Positions 1 to 5,185 of a DNA stretch of 5,909 nucleotides are shown piece by piece. Below the pieces are notes generated by a model. It worked only from the letters and a program-made list of their open reading frames with translations. It had not been told where the DNA came from and did no database searches. Numbering within the stretch: position 1 is the stretch's first letter; each line of letters starts with the position of its first letter. This stretch comes from an uncultured Anaerocolumna sp. Lineage in GTDB: Bacteria > Bacillota > Clostridia > Lachnospirales > Lachnospiraceae. Location of the stretch: NCBI GenBank assembly GCA_937901695.1, contig CALDJN010000035.1:1-5909 (forward strand). Reading direction: 5' to 3'. The position numbers and the translations under genes are program-made.

Positions 1-113
1 AGTTTTTCTTATATGAAAAAGCATATAAATATCAAAATACTGGATTCTTTAACTATGAAATTAATTACTATATTATCTGCCATATTTATATGCTTTTTCA
101 TATAAGAAAAACT
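1..113. repeat. Perfect 32-bp inverted repeat with 49-nt loop at the window edge
   Basis: Positions 1-32 are the exact reverse complement of positions 82-113, with no mismatch, around a 49-nt spacer (33-81). Pairing fails at 33/81. The outer limit is unknown because the window starts at base 1. Both arms lie inside the 3' end of the permease-like gene: the right arm encodes residues 195-205, and the left arm encodes residues 222-228 plus the stop codon. Arms this long and exact inside a coding region are unusual. It could be a real palindrome or recombination site, but a fold-back (chimeric) end of a contig is at least as likely. Confidence 0.9.
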
Positions 114-695
114 TATAGTGCAAAAGACAATAAAAACAATAAATACAATCTTTGGTATCCTGATGTATTTTCTGTTCAATGAACCTATAAATATAATTAC
201 AGATATAGCAAGAAAACCATATAATAGGTATAAGAAAAATCCTGTTAGCAGGTATAATATATTAAATTCATAAGCAAAATAAATATTTTCTTTCAATACA
301 TGTAATAAATTAAATATGCCATATTGAATTACATACAAAATTAAAGCAATAATCTGCACCTTTACTAAATGTATATAGCAGAATAACCCATAGGAAACAA
401 AGTTAGTTTTGTTGTTGGAGGGATATATTTCATATTTGTAATTGTAGCTTTGATAGTCAATTGTAAAGAATATACTGGTTATGATAGAGAGTATTAGTCC
501 AACCTTTGAGTAAATTACCATAACAGTATAATTTAATGTAAAGGAATCGTTAAAAGAATTAAATATCATTGGCACCACACTAAAAGCAAACATTACAATA
601 AGCAGAATACTAATATATAGGAAACTTTTACTTTCTCTTTTCCTTATTTTCAGCAATTGTAATGTATTATTCCATTCTACCTTTCCCATAAACAC
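9..695 (-). CDS. Multi-spanning membrane protein, probable ABC transporter permease subunit (3' end suspect)
   Basis: This is a 228-residue, very hydrophobic protein, inferred to be the membrane partner of the ABC ATPase encoded just upstream. A short basic N-terminus (residues 1-23, KIRKRESK) precedes membrane segments at about 24-45, 55-80, 100-128, 145-171 and 182-198. A sixth begins near 218 and is cut off after about 11 residues. Six spans would suit an ABC-2-type permease, but no sequence motif identifies the family, so the role rests on gene order. The proposed start is GTG (693-695), with GGAGG about 10 nt upstream; an ATG at 687-689 would place that site about 16 nt away, which is too far. 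The reading frame overlaps the end of the ATPase gene by 19 bp, indicating translational coupling. Everything after Leu221 is encoded by one arm of a perfect inverted repeat, so the C-terminus and stop may not be genuine and the gene may really continue beyond the window. Confidence 0.7.
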   Translation of the reverse strand: MFMGKVEWNNTLQLLKIRKRESKSFLYISILLIVMFAFSVVPMIFNSFNDSFTLNYTVMVIYSKVGLILSIITSIFFTIDYQSYNYKYEIYPSNNKTNFVSYGLFCYIHLVKVQIIALILYVIQYGIFNLLHVLKENIYFAYEFNILYLLTGFFLYLLYGFLAISVIIFIGSLNRKYIRIPKIVFIVFIVFCTISFSYMKKHINMADNIVINFIVKESSILIFICFFI

Positions 696-1579
696 TCTAA
701 ATCCGCCTCCCCTCCCCGTAATGTTTTATAGACGCAATAATCCTCCGGTCTTACTTTTGAAAAAGCCACATTATATTTTTCACCTTCTGGGATAATGGTA
801 TCGTTATATTCTCCTTCTATCACAGCATAAGAATTCATTGTGTTGTAATTAGAATATATTACAGTTTTATCAGAACAAAAGGCTTTTACTGCATCTTCTG
901 TTCCATCAATTCTATAAGACATAGTCCTCACCTCATCAAGGTCCTTATATAGAATGATTTTACCTTCGTCAATCAAAAGAATCTCTGAAAGTATATCTTC
1001 TAGTTCTGATAAGATGTGGCTGGAAACTATTATAGTTCTTGGACATTCTATATAGTCCCGTAATAGAATCTCATAGATTTTTTTTCGAGAAGTAACATCC
1101 ATTCCTAAAATTGGTTCATCAAATAAAGTAAGCCTTGCCCTCGTAGATAGAGCACATATAAAATTAAATACACTTACCATACCCTGCGATAAGTTTTTAA
1201 ATCTCATGGTAGGCTGTAACGCAAAAACTACTAATAGTTTATTGGCAAAGACTGCATCAAATCTTGGATAGGTAAGTTTAAAATATTTCAGTATTTGTTC
1301 TAATGTATTTAACTCTTTATGATATACATTTGGATTAGAATAAATGATTTCACCAAGGCTTTCTATTCTGTGAAATGGTTCTTCTTCAAATACTGTAATT
1401 TCTCCATCTGTTGGATAATAATACCCTGCACATAATTTTAAAAAGGTCGTTTTACCGGAACCATTTCTGCCAATTAAGCCGATTAGTTGATTTTCATTCA
1501 GCGTTATGTTTACATGATCAAGTGCTGTTTTCCTGCCATATCTGTATGTCAATTGTTTTGTTTCAATTACCCCTCTCAT
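677..1579 (-). CDS. ABC transporter ATP-binding protein (YtrB/BcrA-like)
   Basis: This 300-residue cytoplasmic ATPase would drive a membrane partner, most likely the product of the next gene. Visible motifs are Walker A (GRNGSGKTT, residues 37-45), a variant signature LSQGM (130-134) instead of LSGGQ, Walker B LTLFDEP (150-156) with catalytic Glu155, a D-loop GMD (159-161) and the H-loop His188 in VSSH. The usual Q-loop glutamine is not obvious; the segment near 79-85 reads IYSNPNV. Residues from about 215 onward form a C-terminal extension without recognised motifs. An SxGM-type signature followed by FDEPxLGxD is typical of ATPases encoded next to YtrA-type GntR regulators. The ATG (1577-1579) overlaps the regulator's TGA in an ATGA arrangement, with a GAGGAG ribosome site 8 nt upstream inside the regulator gene. 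The transported substrate cannot be told; drug or peptide export and envelope stress are common roles in this class. Confidence 0.93.
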   Translation of the reverse strand: MRGVIETKQLTYRYGRKTALDHVNITLNENQLIGLIGRNGSGKTTFLKLCAGYYYPTDGEITVFEEEPFHRIESLGEIIYSNPNVYHKELNTLEQILKYFKLTYPRFDAVFANKLLVVFALQPTMRFKNLSQGMVSVFNFICALSTRARLTLFDEPILGMDVTSRKKIYEILLRDYIECPRTIIVSSHILSELEDILSEILLIDEGKIILYKDLDEVRTMSYRIDGTEDAVKAFCSDKTVIYSNYNTMNSYAVIEGEYNDTIIPEGEKYNVAFSKVRPEDYCVYKTLRGGEADLECLWER

Positions 1580-1953
1580 CTTTCACTCTCCTCAAAAGTT
1601 TTTGATATCTGATTCTGTAAATATTCTTCGCTAACATGTAATCGTTTCGCCAATTTTACCAGTTCTTCTATCTTATCCTTAAAGTCTGTTTTCTTCTTTC
1701 TTTCTATAATTTTTGATTTGGCATCTGCTGCAATAGTCATTGCCTGACCTCTTTGCTTTTCTAAAATTTCATGTCCTACTAACAAATTAATTCCCTTTGC
1801 GGCAGTTGCAGGATTCACCTTTAATTCTTTTGCAATCATAAGTTGAGAATAGCAAGCATTGCCTTCCATCAGTTTATCATTAAGAATATCTTCTTCAATG
1901 GAATCTGCTATTTGAACATATATAGGTGTTAAACTATTCTCATCGATTTTCAA
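1576..1953 (-). CDS. GntR-family transcriptional regulator, YtrA subfamily
   Basis: This is a short (125-residue) GntR regulator with an N-terminal winged helix-turn-helix and a small helical C-terminus in place of a large effector domain, the layout of the YtrA subfamily. The opening LTPIYVQIADSIEEDI matches the first GntR helix, and VNPATAAKGINLL is the recognition-helix region typical of YtrA proteins. The charged helix after about residue 80 (KSKIIERKKK...) probably dimerises. I choose TTG (1951-1953) as start: AAGGAG lies 8 nt upstream of it. The longer frame would begin at GTG (1960-1962), giving 128 residues, but that GTG abuts the same AAGGAG with no spacing, and the extra residues are not part of the usual family start. 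It is first in the operon with the ABC ATPase, and members of this group normally repress their own operon. The ligand is unknown. Confidence 0.9.
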   Translation of the reverse strand: MKIDENSLTPIYVQIADSIEEDILNDKLMEGNACYSQLMIAKELKVNPATAAKGINLLVGHEILEKQRGQAMTIAADAKSKIIERKKKTDFKDKIEELVKLAKRLHVSEEYLQNQISKTFEESER

Positions 1954-1971
1954 TGCTTTCACTCCTTACTC

Positions 1972-1995
1972 ACCACATTACATAACTAATGTAGT
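1972..1995. promoter_or_regulatory. Operator-like palindrome, candidate binding site of the GntR regulator
   Basis: On the minus strand ACTACATTA and TAATGTGGT are separated by 6 nt and form an inverted repeat with one mismatch. It starts just downstream of the predicted -10 box and covers the expected transcription start (around 1990) and early leader. This is a classic position for autorepression by the YtrA-type regulator encoded just downstream. That this protein binds here is inferred from position and symmetry only. Confidence 0.6.
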
Positions 1996-1996
1996 A

Positions 1997-2025
1997 AGTT
2001 TACAATATGTCTGTTTATTTGTCAA
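1997..2025 (-). promoter_or_regulatory. Sigma-A-type promoter of the GntR-ABC operon
   Basis: Reading the minus strand, the -35 box is a perfect TTGACA (2020-2025). A 17-nt spacer follows, then a -10 box TAAACT (1997-2002, 4 of 6 consensus bases). It lies about 45 bp upstream of the regulator's start codon, with the operator-like palindrome immediately downstream. Confidence 0.75.
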
Positions 2026-2097
2026 CAAAAAGCCTTTGACATAAATCGACATGAGTATTGAAGATTAAGGGTAATATTAAAAACACTTTTTAAAAAA

Positions 2098-2175
2098 ATG
2101 TCATTCTGAGCTGTAGGCGAAGAATCTCAGTATATACAGGAATAGAGATTCTTCGCCTACGGCTCAGAATGACAT
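2098..2175. repeat. Head-to-head pair of REP-like palindromic units forming a 31-bp-arm hairpin; possible bidirectional terminator
   Basis: Arms 2098-2128 and 2145-2175 are complementary over 31 bp with a single G-T wobble (near 2112/2161), around a 16-nt loop. Each arm is one copy of a unit of the form GATTCTTCGCC...GGCTCAGAATGACAT that recurs at 3330 and 3421. On the minus strand the hairpin follows the dehydrogenase stop codon (2252) and is itself followed by a run of seven T. On the plus strand it is followed by a T run shortly after the arm. It could thus end transcription of the dehydrogenase gene and insulate the GntR operon. Similar dispersed palindromes with GAAGAATC and TTCTGAGC cores are familiar from many bacterial genomes; the termination role is inferred. 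Confidence 0.85.
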
Positions 2176-2216
2176 TATTTTTTACAATGACATTATGTTT
2201 TTTACAATGACATTAT
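2169..2216. repeat. Three short direct repeats at the end of the palindromic element
   Basis: The 10-mer ATGACATTAT occurs at 2169-2178, 2187-2196 and 2207-2216, with T-rich spacers ending in TTTTTTACA. The terminal bases of the REP-like unit have therefore been repeated at 18-20 bp spacing, probably by slippage or repeated end duplication. No gene is present here. Confidence 0.8.
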
Positions 2217-2251
2217 TTTTAACTTTTTATTTAATTACAACTGCATAATAC

Positions 2252-3193
2252 CTACATCACATTTTGTGGTTTATTCTCCATCCATTTTACAATGTTATCA
2301 AATACAATAACCGCTCTCTTTACAAGGGCTTCCTTTGTAGCAAATCCTATATGAGGAGTTACCACTGTATTAGGAGTATGAAGTAATGGGTGGTCTTTTC
2401 CAATAGGTGGTTCTTTCTCAAATACATCAATTCCGGCTCCAGCAATTTTACCGGCATTCAAAGCATCAGCAAGTGCATTACTATCAATAATAGGTCCTCT
2501 TGCAGTATTAATTATAATGGCATTCTTCTTCATTAAGGCAATTCTTTCTGCATTAATCAATGCTTTCGTAGATTCATTTAAAGGAGTATGAACGGATACG
2601 ATATCACAGGTTGATAAAAGTGTACTTAAATCTGTATAAGTAATTCCAGACACTTCTTTTACAGTTCTACTATAAGCATAAACTTCACATCCAAATGCTT
2701 TTGCAATACTTGCCACTCTCATTCCAATTGCACCGGTACCAATTATACCAAACTTCTTTCCTTCCAGCTCAAAACCAACAAGACCATCTTTTGTTCCTTC
2801 TTCTCTAGTTACATTATTACAAGGAATGATATTACGATACAGGGTGACAATCATTCCAAATACCAAATCTGCAACTGCTGCTGTAGAATATCCTGCACAG
2901 TTACATACCATAACTCCATTCTTTTTACAAGTATCCATAGCAATATGGTCAACACCGGTAAAAGCAACGGACAATAATTTTAGATTCTTACATCCATTTA
3001 TGACATCAGAATTTAAAGGAAGATTAGATACTGCAATAATATCCGCATCTTTTCCCCTTTCAATTAAAGTTTCCGTATCAGTTACCTTAGTATCATAGTA
3101 AACAATTTCTACCTTATCTCCTAATGCTTCTGCTGCCATTGATAATAGCTTTTCTTTCTCTACCCCAAGCGGCTCAATGATAACTAGTTTCAT
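2252..3193 (-). CDS. D-isomer-specific 2-hydroxyacid dehydrogenase
   Basis: This 313-residue cytoplasmic enzyme should interconvert a 2-oxoacid and the matching D-2-hydroxyacid with NAD(P)H. Its length is normal for the family. The nucleotide-binding Rossmann motif is GTGAIG (residues 152-157). The three catalytic residues are visible: Arg232 in NTARG, Glu261 in FEKEP and His281 in TPHIG. The family's second signature surrounds HTPLNESTKALIN (202-214). At the end of the second Rossmann strand, where NAD-specific members carry an acidic residue, this protein has Ser175-Arg176 (AYSR), which hints at NADP(H). Candidate substrates are hydroxypyruvate/glyoxylate, phosphoglycerate-type or other small oxoacids; sequence alone does not choose, and no neighbouring pathway gene helps. 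The ATG has GGAGG 8 nt upstream (minus strand, about 3202-3206). A large hairpin follows the gene, and it appears to be transcribed alone. Confidence 0.93.
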   Translation of the reverse strand: MKLVIIEPLGVEKEKLLSMAAEALGDKVEIVYYDTKVTDTETLIERGKDADIIAVSNLPLNSDVINGCKNLKLLSVAFTGVDHIAMDTCKKNGVMVCNCAGYSTAAVADLVFGMIVTLYRNIIPCNNVTREEGTKDGLVGFELEGKKFGIIGTGAIGMRVASIAKAFGCEVYAYSRTVKEVSGITYTDLSTLLSTCDIVSVHTPLNESTKALINAERIALMKKNAIIINTARGPIIDSNALADALNAGKIAGAGIDVFEKEPPIGKDHPLLHTPNTVVTPHIGFATKEALVKRAVIVFDNIVKWMENKPQNVM

Positions 3194-3225
3194 CTTCGCG
3201 TCCTCCGTAATTTACCACATATTTA

Positions 3226-3254
3226 TTTAGATAATTTTTTATTGTTGGTCTCAA
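3226..3254 (-). promoter_or_regulatory. Candidate promoter of the dehydrogenase gene
   Basis: On the minus strand TTGAGA (3249-3254, 5 of 6 consensus) is separated by 17 nt from TCTAAA (3226-3231, 4 of 6). It lies about 35-60 bp upstream of the start codon in a very AT-rich stretch, so chance matches are possible. Confidence 0.4.
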
Positions 3255-3329
3255 TGTAATATTTTGAGTTTCTAATTGATATTCAAGCATTAATTATCAT
3301 GTTGTTTGATAAAAGGTGTTTGTTTTTCT

Positions 3330-3366
3330 GGGATTCTTCGCCCTGCTGGGCTCAGAATGACATTAT
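3330..3366 (+). repeat. REP-like palindromic unit, single copy 1
   Basis: This unit shares the GATTCTTCGCC and CTCAGAATGACATTAT blocks with the paired units at 2098-2175. It can fold by itself: ATTCT pairs with AGAAT outside, and GCCC pairs with GGGC around TGCT inside. It lies in the left copy of the tandem duplication. Confidence 0.75.
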
Positions 3367-3420
3367 CTATTCCATTTATTACATAATTCATGCTATCTGA
3401 TAAAAGGTGTTTGTTTTTCT

Positions 3421-3457
3421 GGGATTCTTCGCCCGGTTGAGCTCAGAATGACATTAT
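3421..3457 (+). repeat. REP-like palindromic unit, single copy 2, overlapping the end of the metallo-hydrolase gene
   Basis: It has the same unit structure as at 3330, but the inner stem is weakened by three substitutions (GCCCGGTTGAGC in place of GCCCTGCTGGGC). Its last bases contain the TAA stop codon (3454-3456, minus strand) of the metallo-hydrolase. No clear T run follows in the direction of transcription, so it is a poor rho-independent terminator. Confidence 0.75.
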
Positions 3458-5052
3458 CTATCCCATTTATCGCATAATGATTCAATTTGACTGGTGAACT
3501 TGGCTAAGTCTTTATTGGTACCTCCTTCATTATGCTGGATGACAACCATTAATCTTCTTCCTGCATTCAATAGACGTTCAAAAACAGTAAGTACTTTCTT
3601 TTGTCTTGACTTAGTCTGAACTTCTATGGCTTTTCCTTCTACAGCCCATACATTATTCTTTAAATCAAAGATAGCACCACTGTAAGGAGCATCTGCATCC
3701 AAATCCAGTTCATTCCTTAGAGTATTGGTAAATAAATCAACTACATCACTTTCACCATGAACTACAAATACTTTTTCTGGTTTTTTTTCATAACTTTTTA
3801 TCCATCTTAACAGACCTTCTCGATCTGCATGACCGCTCACTCCGGATAGTTTACGAATCTGGGCATTTACCTGTACCGTTTCACCAAAGAGTTTTACTTC
3901 TGTTGCTCCCTCTAATATAGCGCGACCTAAAGTTCCGTTGGCTTGATAACCAACAAATAGTATGGTACTTTCTTTTCTCCATAGATTATGCTTTAAATGA
4001 TGACGAATTCTACCTGCTTCACACATACCACTTGCAGATATAATAACTTTAGGTTCTTCATCAAAGTTAATTGCTTTGGAATCATCACTGGTAATAGAGG
4101 TTCTTAAACCAGGAAAAGACATTGGCTTAATACCCTGGCGAACCAAAGTCATGGATTCCTTATCAAAATATCCATACATATTTTCATTGAATATTTGTGT
4201 TGCATCATTTGCTAAAGGACTGTCCACATATACTTTAAAATTATTATAGCCTTTGATCAAATTCTCAGCCTTTATTTGTCTTATATAATATAACAGTACC
4301 TGAGTTCTGCCTACAGCAAAGGACGGAATAACAACATTTCCCCCTCGGTCAAAAGTGGTTTGAATAATTTCTGTTAATTCTCTTACATAATCTGGTCGTA
4401 CATCATGGTTTCTATCTCCATATGTGGATTCCATAACAACATAATCTGCTTCCTTTATATAACTAGGATCCTTAATTAGAGGTTGATTGACATTACCAAT
4501 ATCACCAGAAAATACAATCTTTTTGGTAACCCCGTCTTCTGTTATCCATACTTCAATACTTGCAGAACCAAGTAAATGTCCTACATCTACGAAGCGAAAT
4601 TCAACACCATCGAATAGTTTTGTTCTTTCACCATAATTATGGGGAACAAATAATTTTATGGTGTTATAAGTATCTTCCATAGTATAGGAAGGTATGATTG
4701 GTTCTTCACCGTTACGTTTTCTTTTCCGATTCTTCCACTCTGATTCAAATAATTGAATGTGAGTACTATCCTTTAGCATTATTTCACACAAACCGCAAGT
4801 TGCTCCAGTTGCATGTATCTCTCCTCTAAACCCATTTGCATAAAGTTGCGGAAGATTACCTGAATGGTCAATGTGAGCATGAGTTAAAAGAACCGCTTCC
4901 ACGTCTGCTGCGGGTATTGGCAGCTCCTCATTCTCATAGACATCTGTTCCTTGTTCCATACCACAGTCAATCAGAATATGTTTTCCACAAGCTTCTAAAT
5001 AAAAACAGCTTCCTGTAACCTCATGTGCAGCTCCTAAAAAAGTTAATTTCAT
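3454..5052 (-). CDS. Metallo-beta-lactamase fold / beta-CASP protein (CPSF73-like, predicted RNA-processing nuclease)
   Basis: This 532-residue cytoplasmic protein is predicted to be a zinc-dependent nuclease acting on RNA. The metallo-beta-lactamase motifs are complete: HAHIDH at residues 58-63, His159 in VGHLLGSAS, Asp184 in FSGDIG, and a terminal His432 in VVHGE. The beta-CASP insert shows MESTYGDR (207-214), PSFAVGRTQ (243-251), DSPLA (277-281), ISASGMCEAGRIRHHL (338-353) and SGHAD (406-410, His408). This is the arrangement of the CPSF73/YSH1-like group rather than RNase J. A C-terminal extension of about 90 residues after the VHGE motif has no recognised domain. RNA cleavage is known for relatives; no substrate is known for this bacterial branch as far as I can say. 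The ATG has a perfect AGGAGG 7 nt upstream. The gene stands alone with its own candidate promoter. Its last 25 bp lie in a 91-bp tandem duplication, and its stop codon falls inside a REP-like repeat. Confidence 0.93.
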   Translation of the reverse strand: MKLTFLGAAHEVTGSCFYLEACGKHILIDCGMEQGTDVYENEELPIPAADVEAVLLTHAHIDHSGNLPQLYANGFRGEIHATGATCGLCEIMLKDSTHIQLFESEWKNRKRKRNGEEPIIPSYTMEDTYNTIKLFVPHNYGERTKLFDGVEFRFVDVGHLLGSASIEVWITEDGVTKKIVFSGDIGNVNQPLIKDPSYIKEADYVVMESTYGDRNHDVRPDYVRELTEIIQTTFDRGGNVVIPSFAVGRTQVLLYYIRQIKAENLIKGYNNFKVYVDSPLANDATQIFNENMYGYFDKESMTLVRQGIKPMSFPGLRTSITSDDSKAINFDEEPKVIISASGMCEAGRIRHHLKHNLWRKESTILFVGYQANGTLGRAILEGATEVKLFGETVQVNAQIRKLSGVSGHADREGLLRWIKSYEKKPEKVFVVHGESDVVDLFTNTLRNELDLDADAPYSGAIFDLKNNVWAVEGKAIEVQTKSRQKKVLTVFERLLNAGRRLMVVIQHNEGGTNKDLAKFTSQIESLCDKWDR

Positions 5053-5088
5053 AAATTATCCTCCTAGTATACATAATGAGCGGAATAC

Positions 5089-5109
5089 AAACACAGTTGA
5101 AAAGTGTTT
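5089..5109 (-). other. Small hairpin in the leader of the metallo-hydrolase gene
   Basis: On the minus strand AAACAC and GTGTTT can pair around a 9-nt loop between the candidate promoter and the ribosome binding site. A 6-bp stem in AT-rich DNA may be chance. No known riboswitch is recognised. Confidence 0.3.
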
Positions 5110-5129
5110 TCTCTCACCATTTTTATAGT

Positions 5130-5159
5130 ATTATATAGTAAAATAGCATTCTTTGTACA
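5130..5159 (-). promoter_or_regulatory. Candidate promoter of the metallo-hydrolase gene
   Basis: On the minus strand a perfect -10 box TATAAT (5130-5135) lies 18 nt after TGTACA (5154-5159, 4 of 6 consensus). This predicts a leader of about 70 nt. The -35 box sits inside the terminator hairpin of the upstream degV gene. Confidence 0.45.
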
Positions 5160-5176
5160 TATACAAAAGAATGCTA
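5144..5176 (-). terminator. Hairpin terminator after the degV-family gene
   Basis: TAGCATTCTTTGTA (5144-5157) pairs with TACAAAAGAATGCTA (5162-5176) around a 4-nt loop, with one bulged base. It starts 9 nt after the degV-family stop codon, and the minus-strand stem is followed by TTTT. The short T run makes it a moderate rho-independent terminator. Confidence 0.7.
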
Positions 5177-5185
5177 CATTGTTTT

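Larger units (their letters stand above)
3297..3478. repeat. 91-bp tandem duplication, two abutting copies, carrying a REP-like palindrome
   Basis: Copies 3297-3387 and 3388-3478 directly abut and differ at 9 of 91 positions (about 90% identity). Each contains TGATAAAAGGTGTTTGTTTT, a GGGATTCTTCGCC...CTCAGAATGACATTAT palindromic unit, and a stretch corresponding to the last codons of the metallo-hydrolase gene. Only the right copy is part of that gene; the left copy is a decayed non-coding duplicate. The duplication fills most of the gap between the two genes. Confidence 0.9.

Noticed and set aside
1411..1605. Plus-strand open frame of 64 codons
   Set aside because: It lies wholly antisense to the well-supported ABC ATPase N-terminus and the regulator end, and has no family resemblance.
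2098..2216. Insertion sequence or complete transposon
   Set aside because: There is no transposase frame between or near the inverted arms, and the loop is only 16 nt; it is at most a non-autonomous palindromic element.
2826..3098. Plus-strand open frame of 90 codons
   Set aside because: It is antisense to the conserved dehydrogenase coding region; composition looks like a shadow frame.
3297..3478. CRISPR-like array
   Set aside because: There are only two copies, directly abutting with no spacers, and 10% divergence; it is a tandem duplication.
4836..5018. Plus-strand open frame of 60 codons
   Set aside because: It is antisense to the metal-binding motif region of the metallo-hydrolase; no recognisable protein.
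5053..5185. Riboswitch or structured leader upstream of the metallo-hydrolase
   Set aside because: Apart from a 6-bp stem and the preceding terminator, I recognise no conserved aptamer features.
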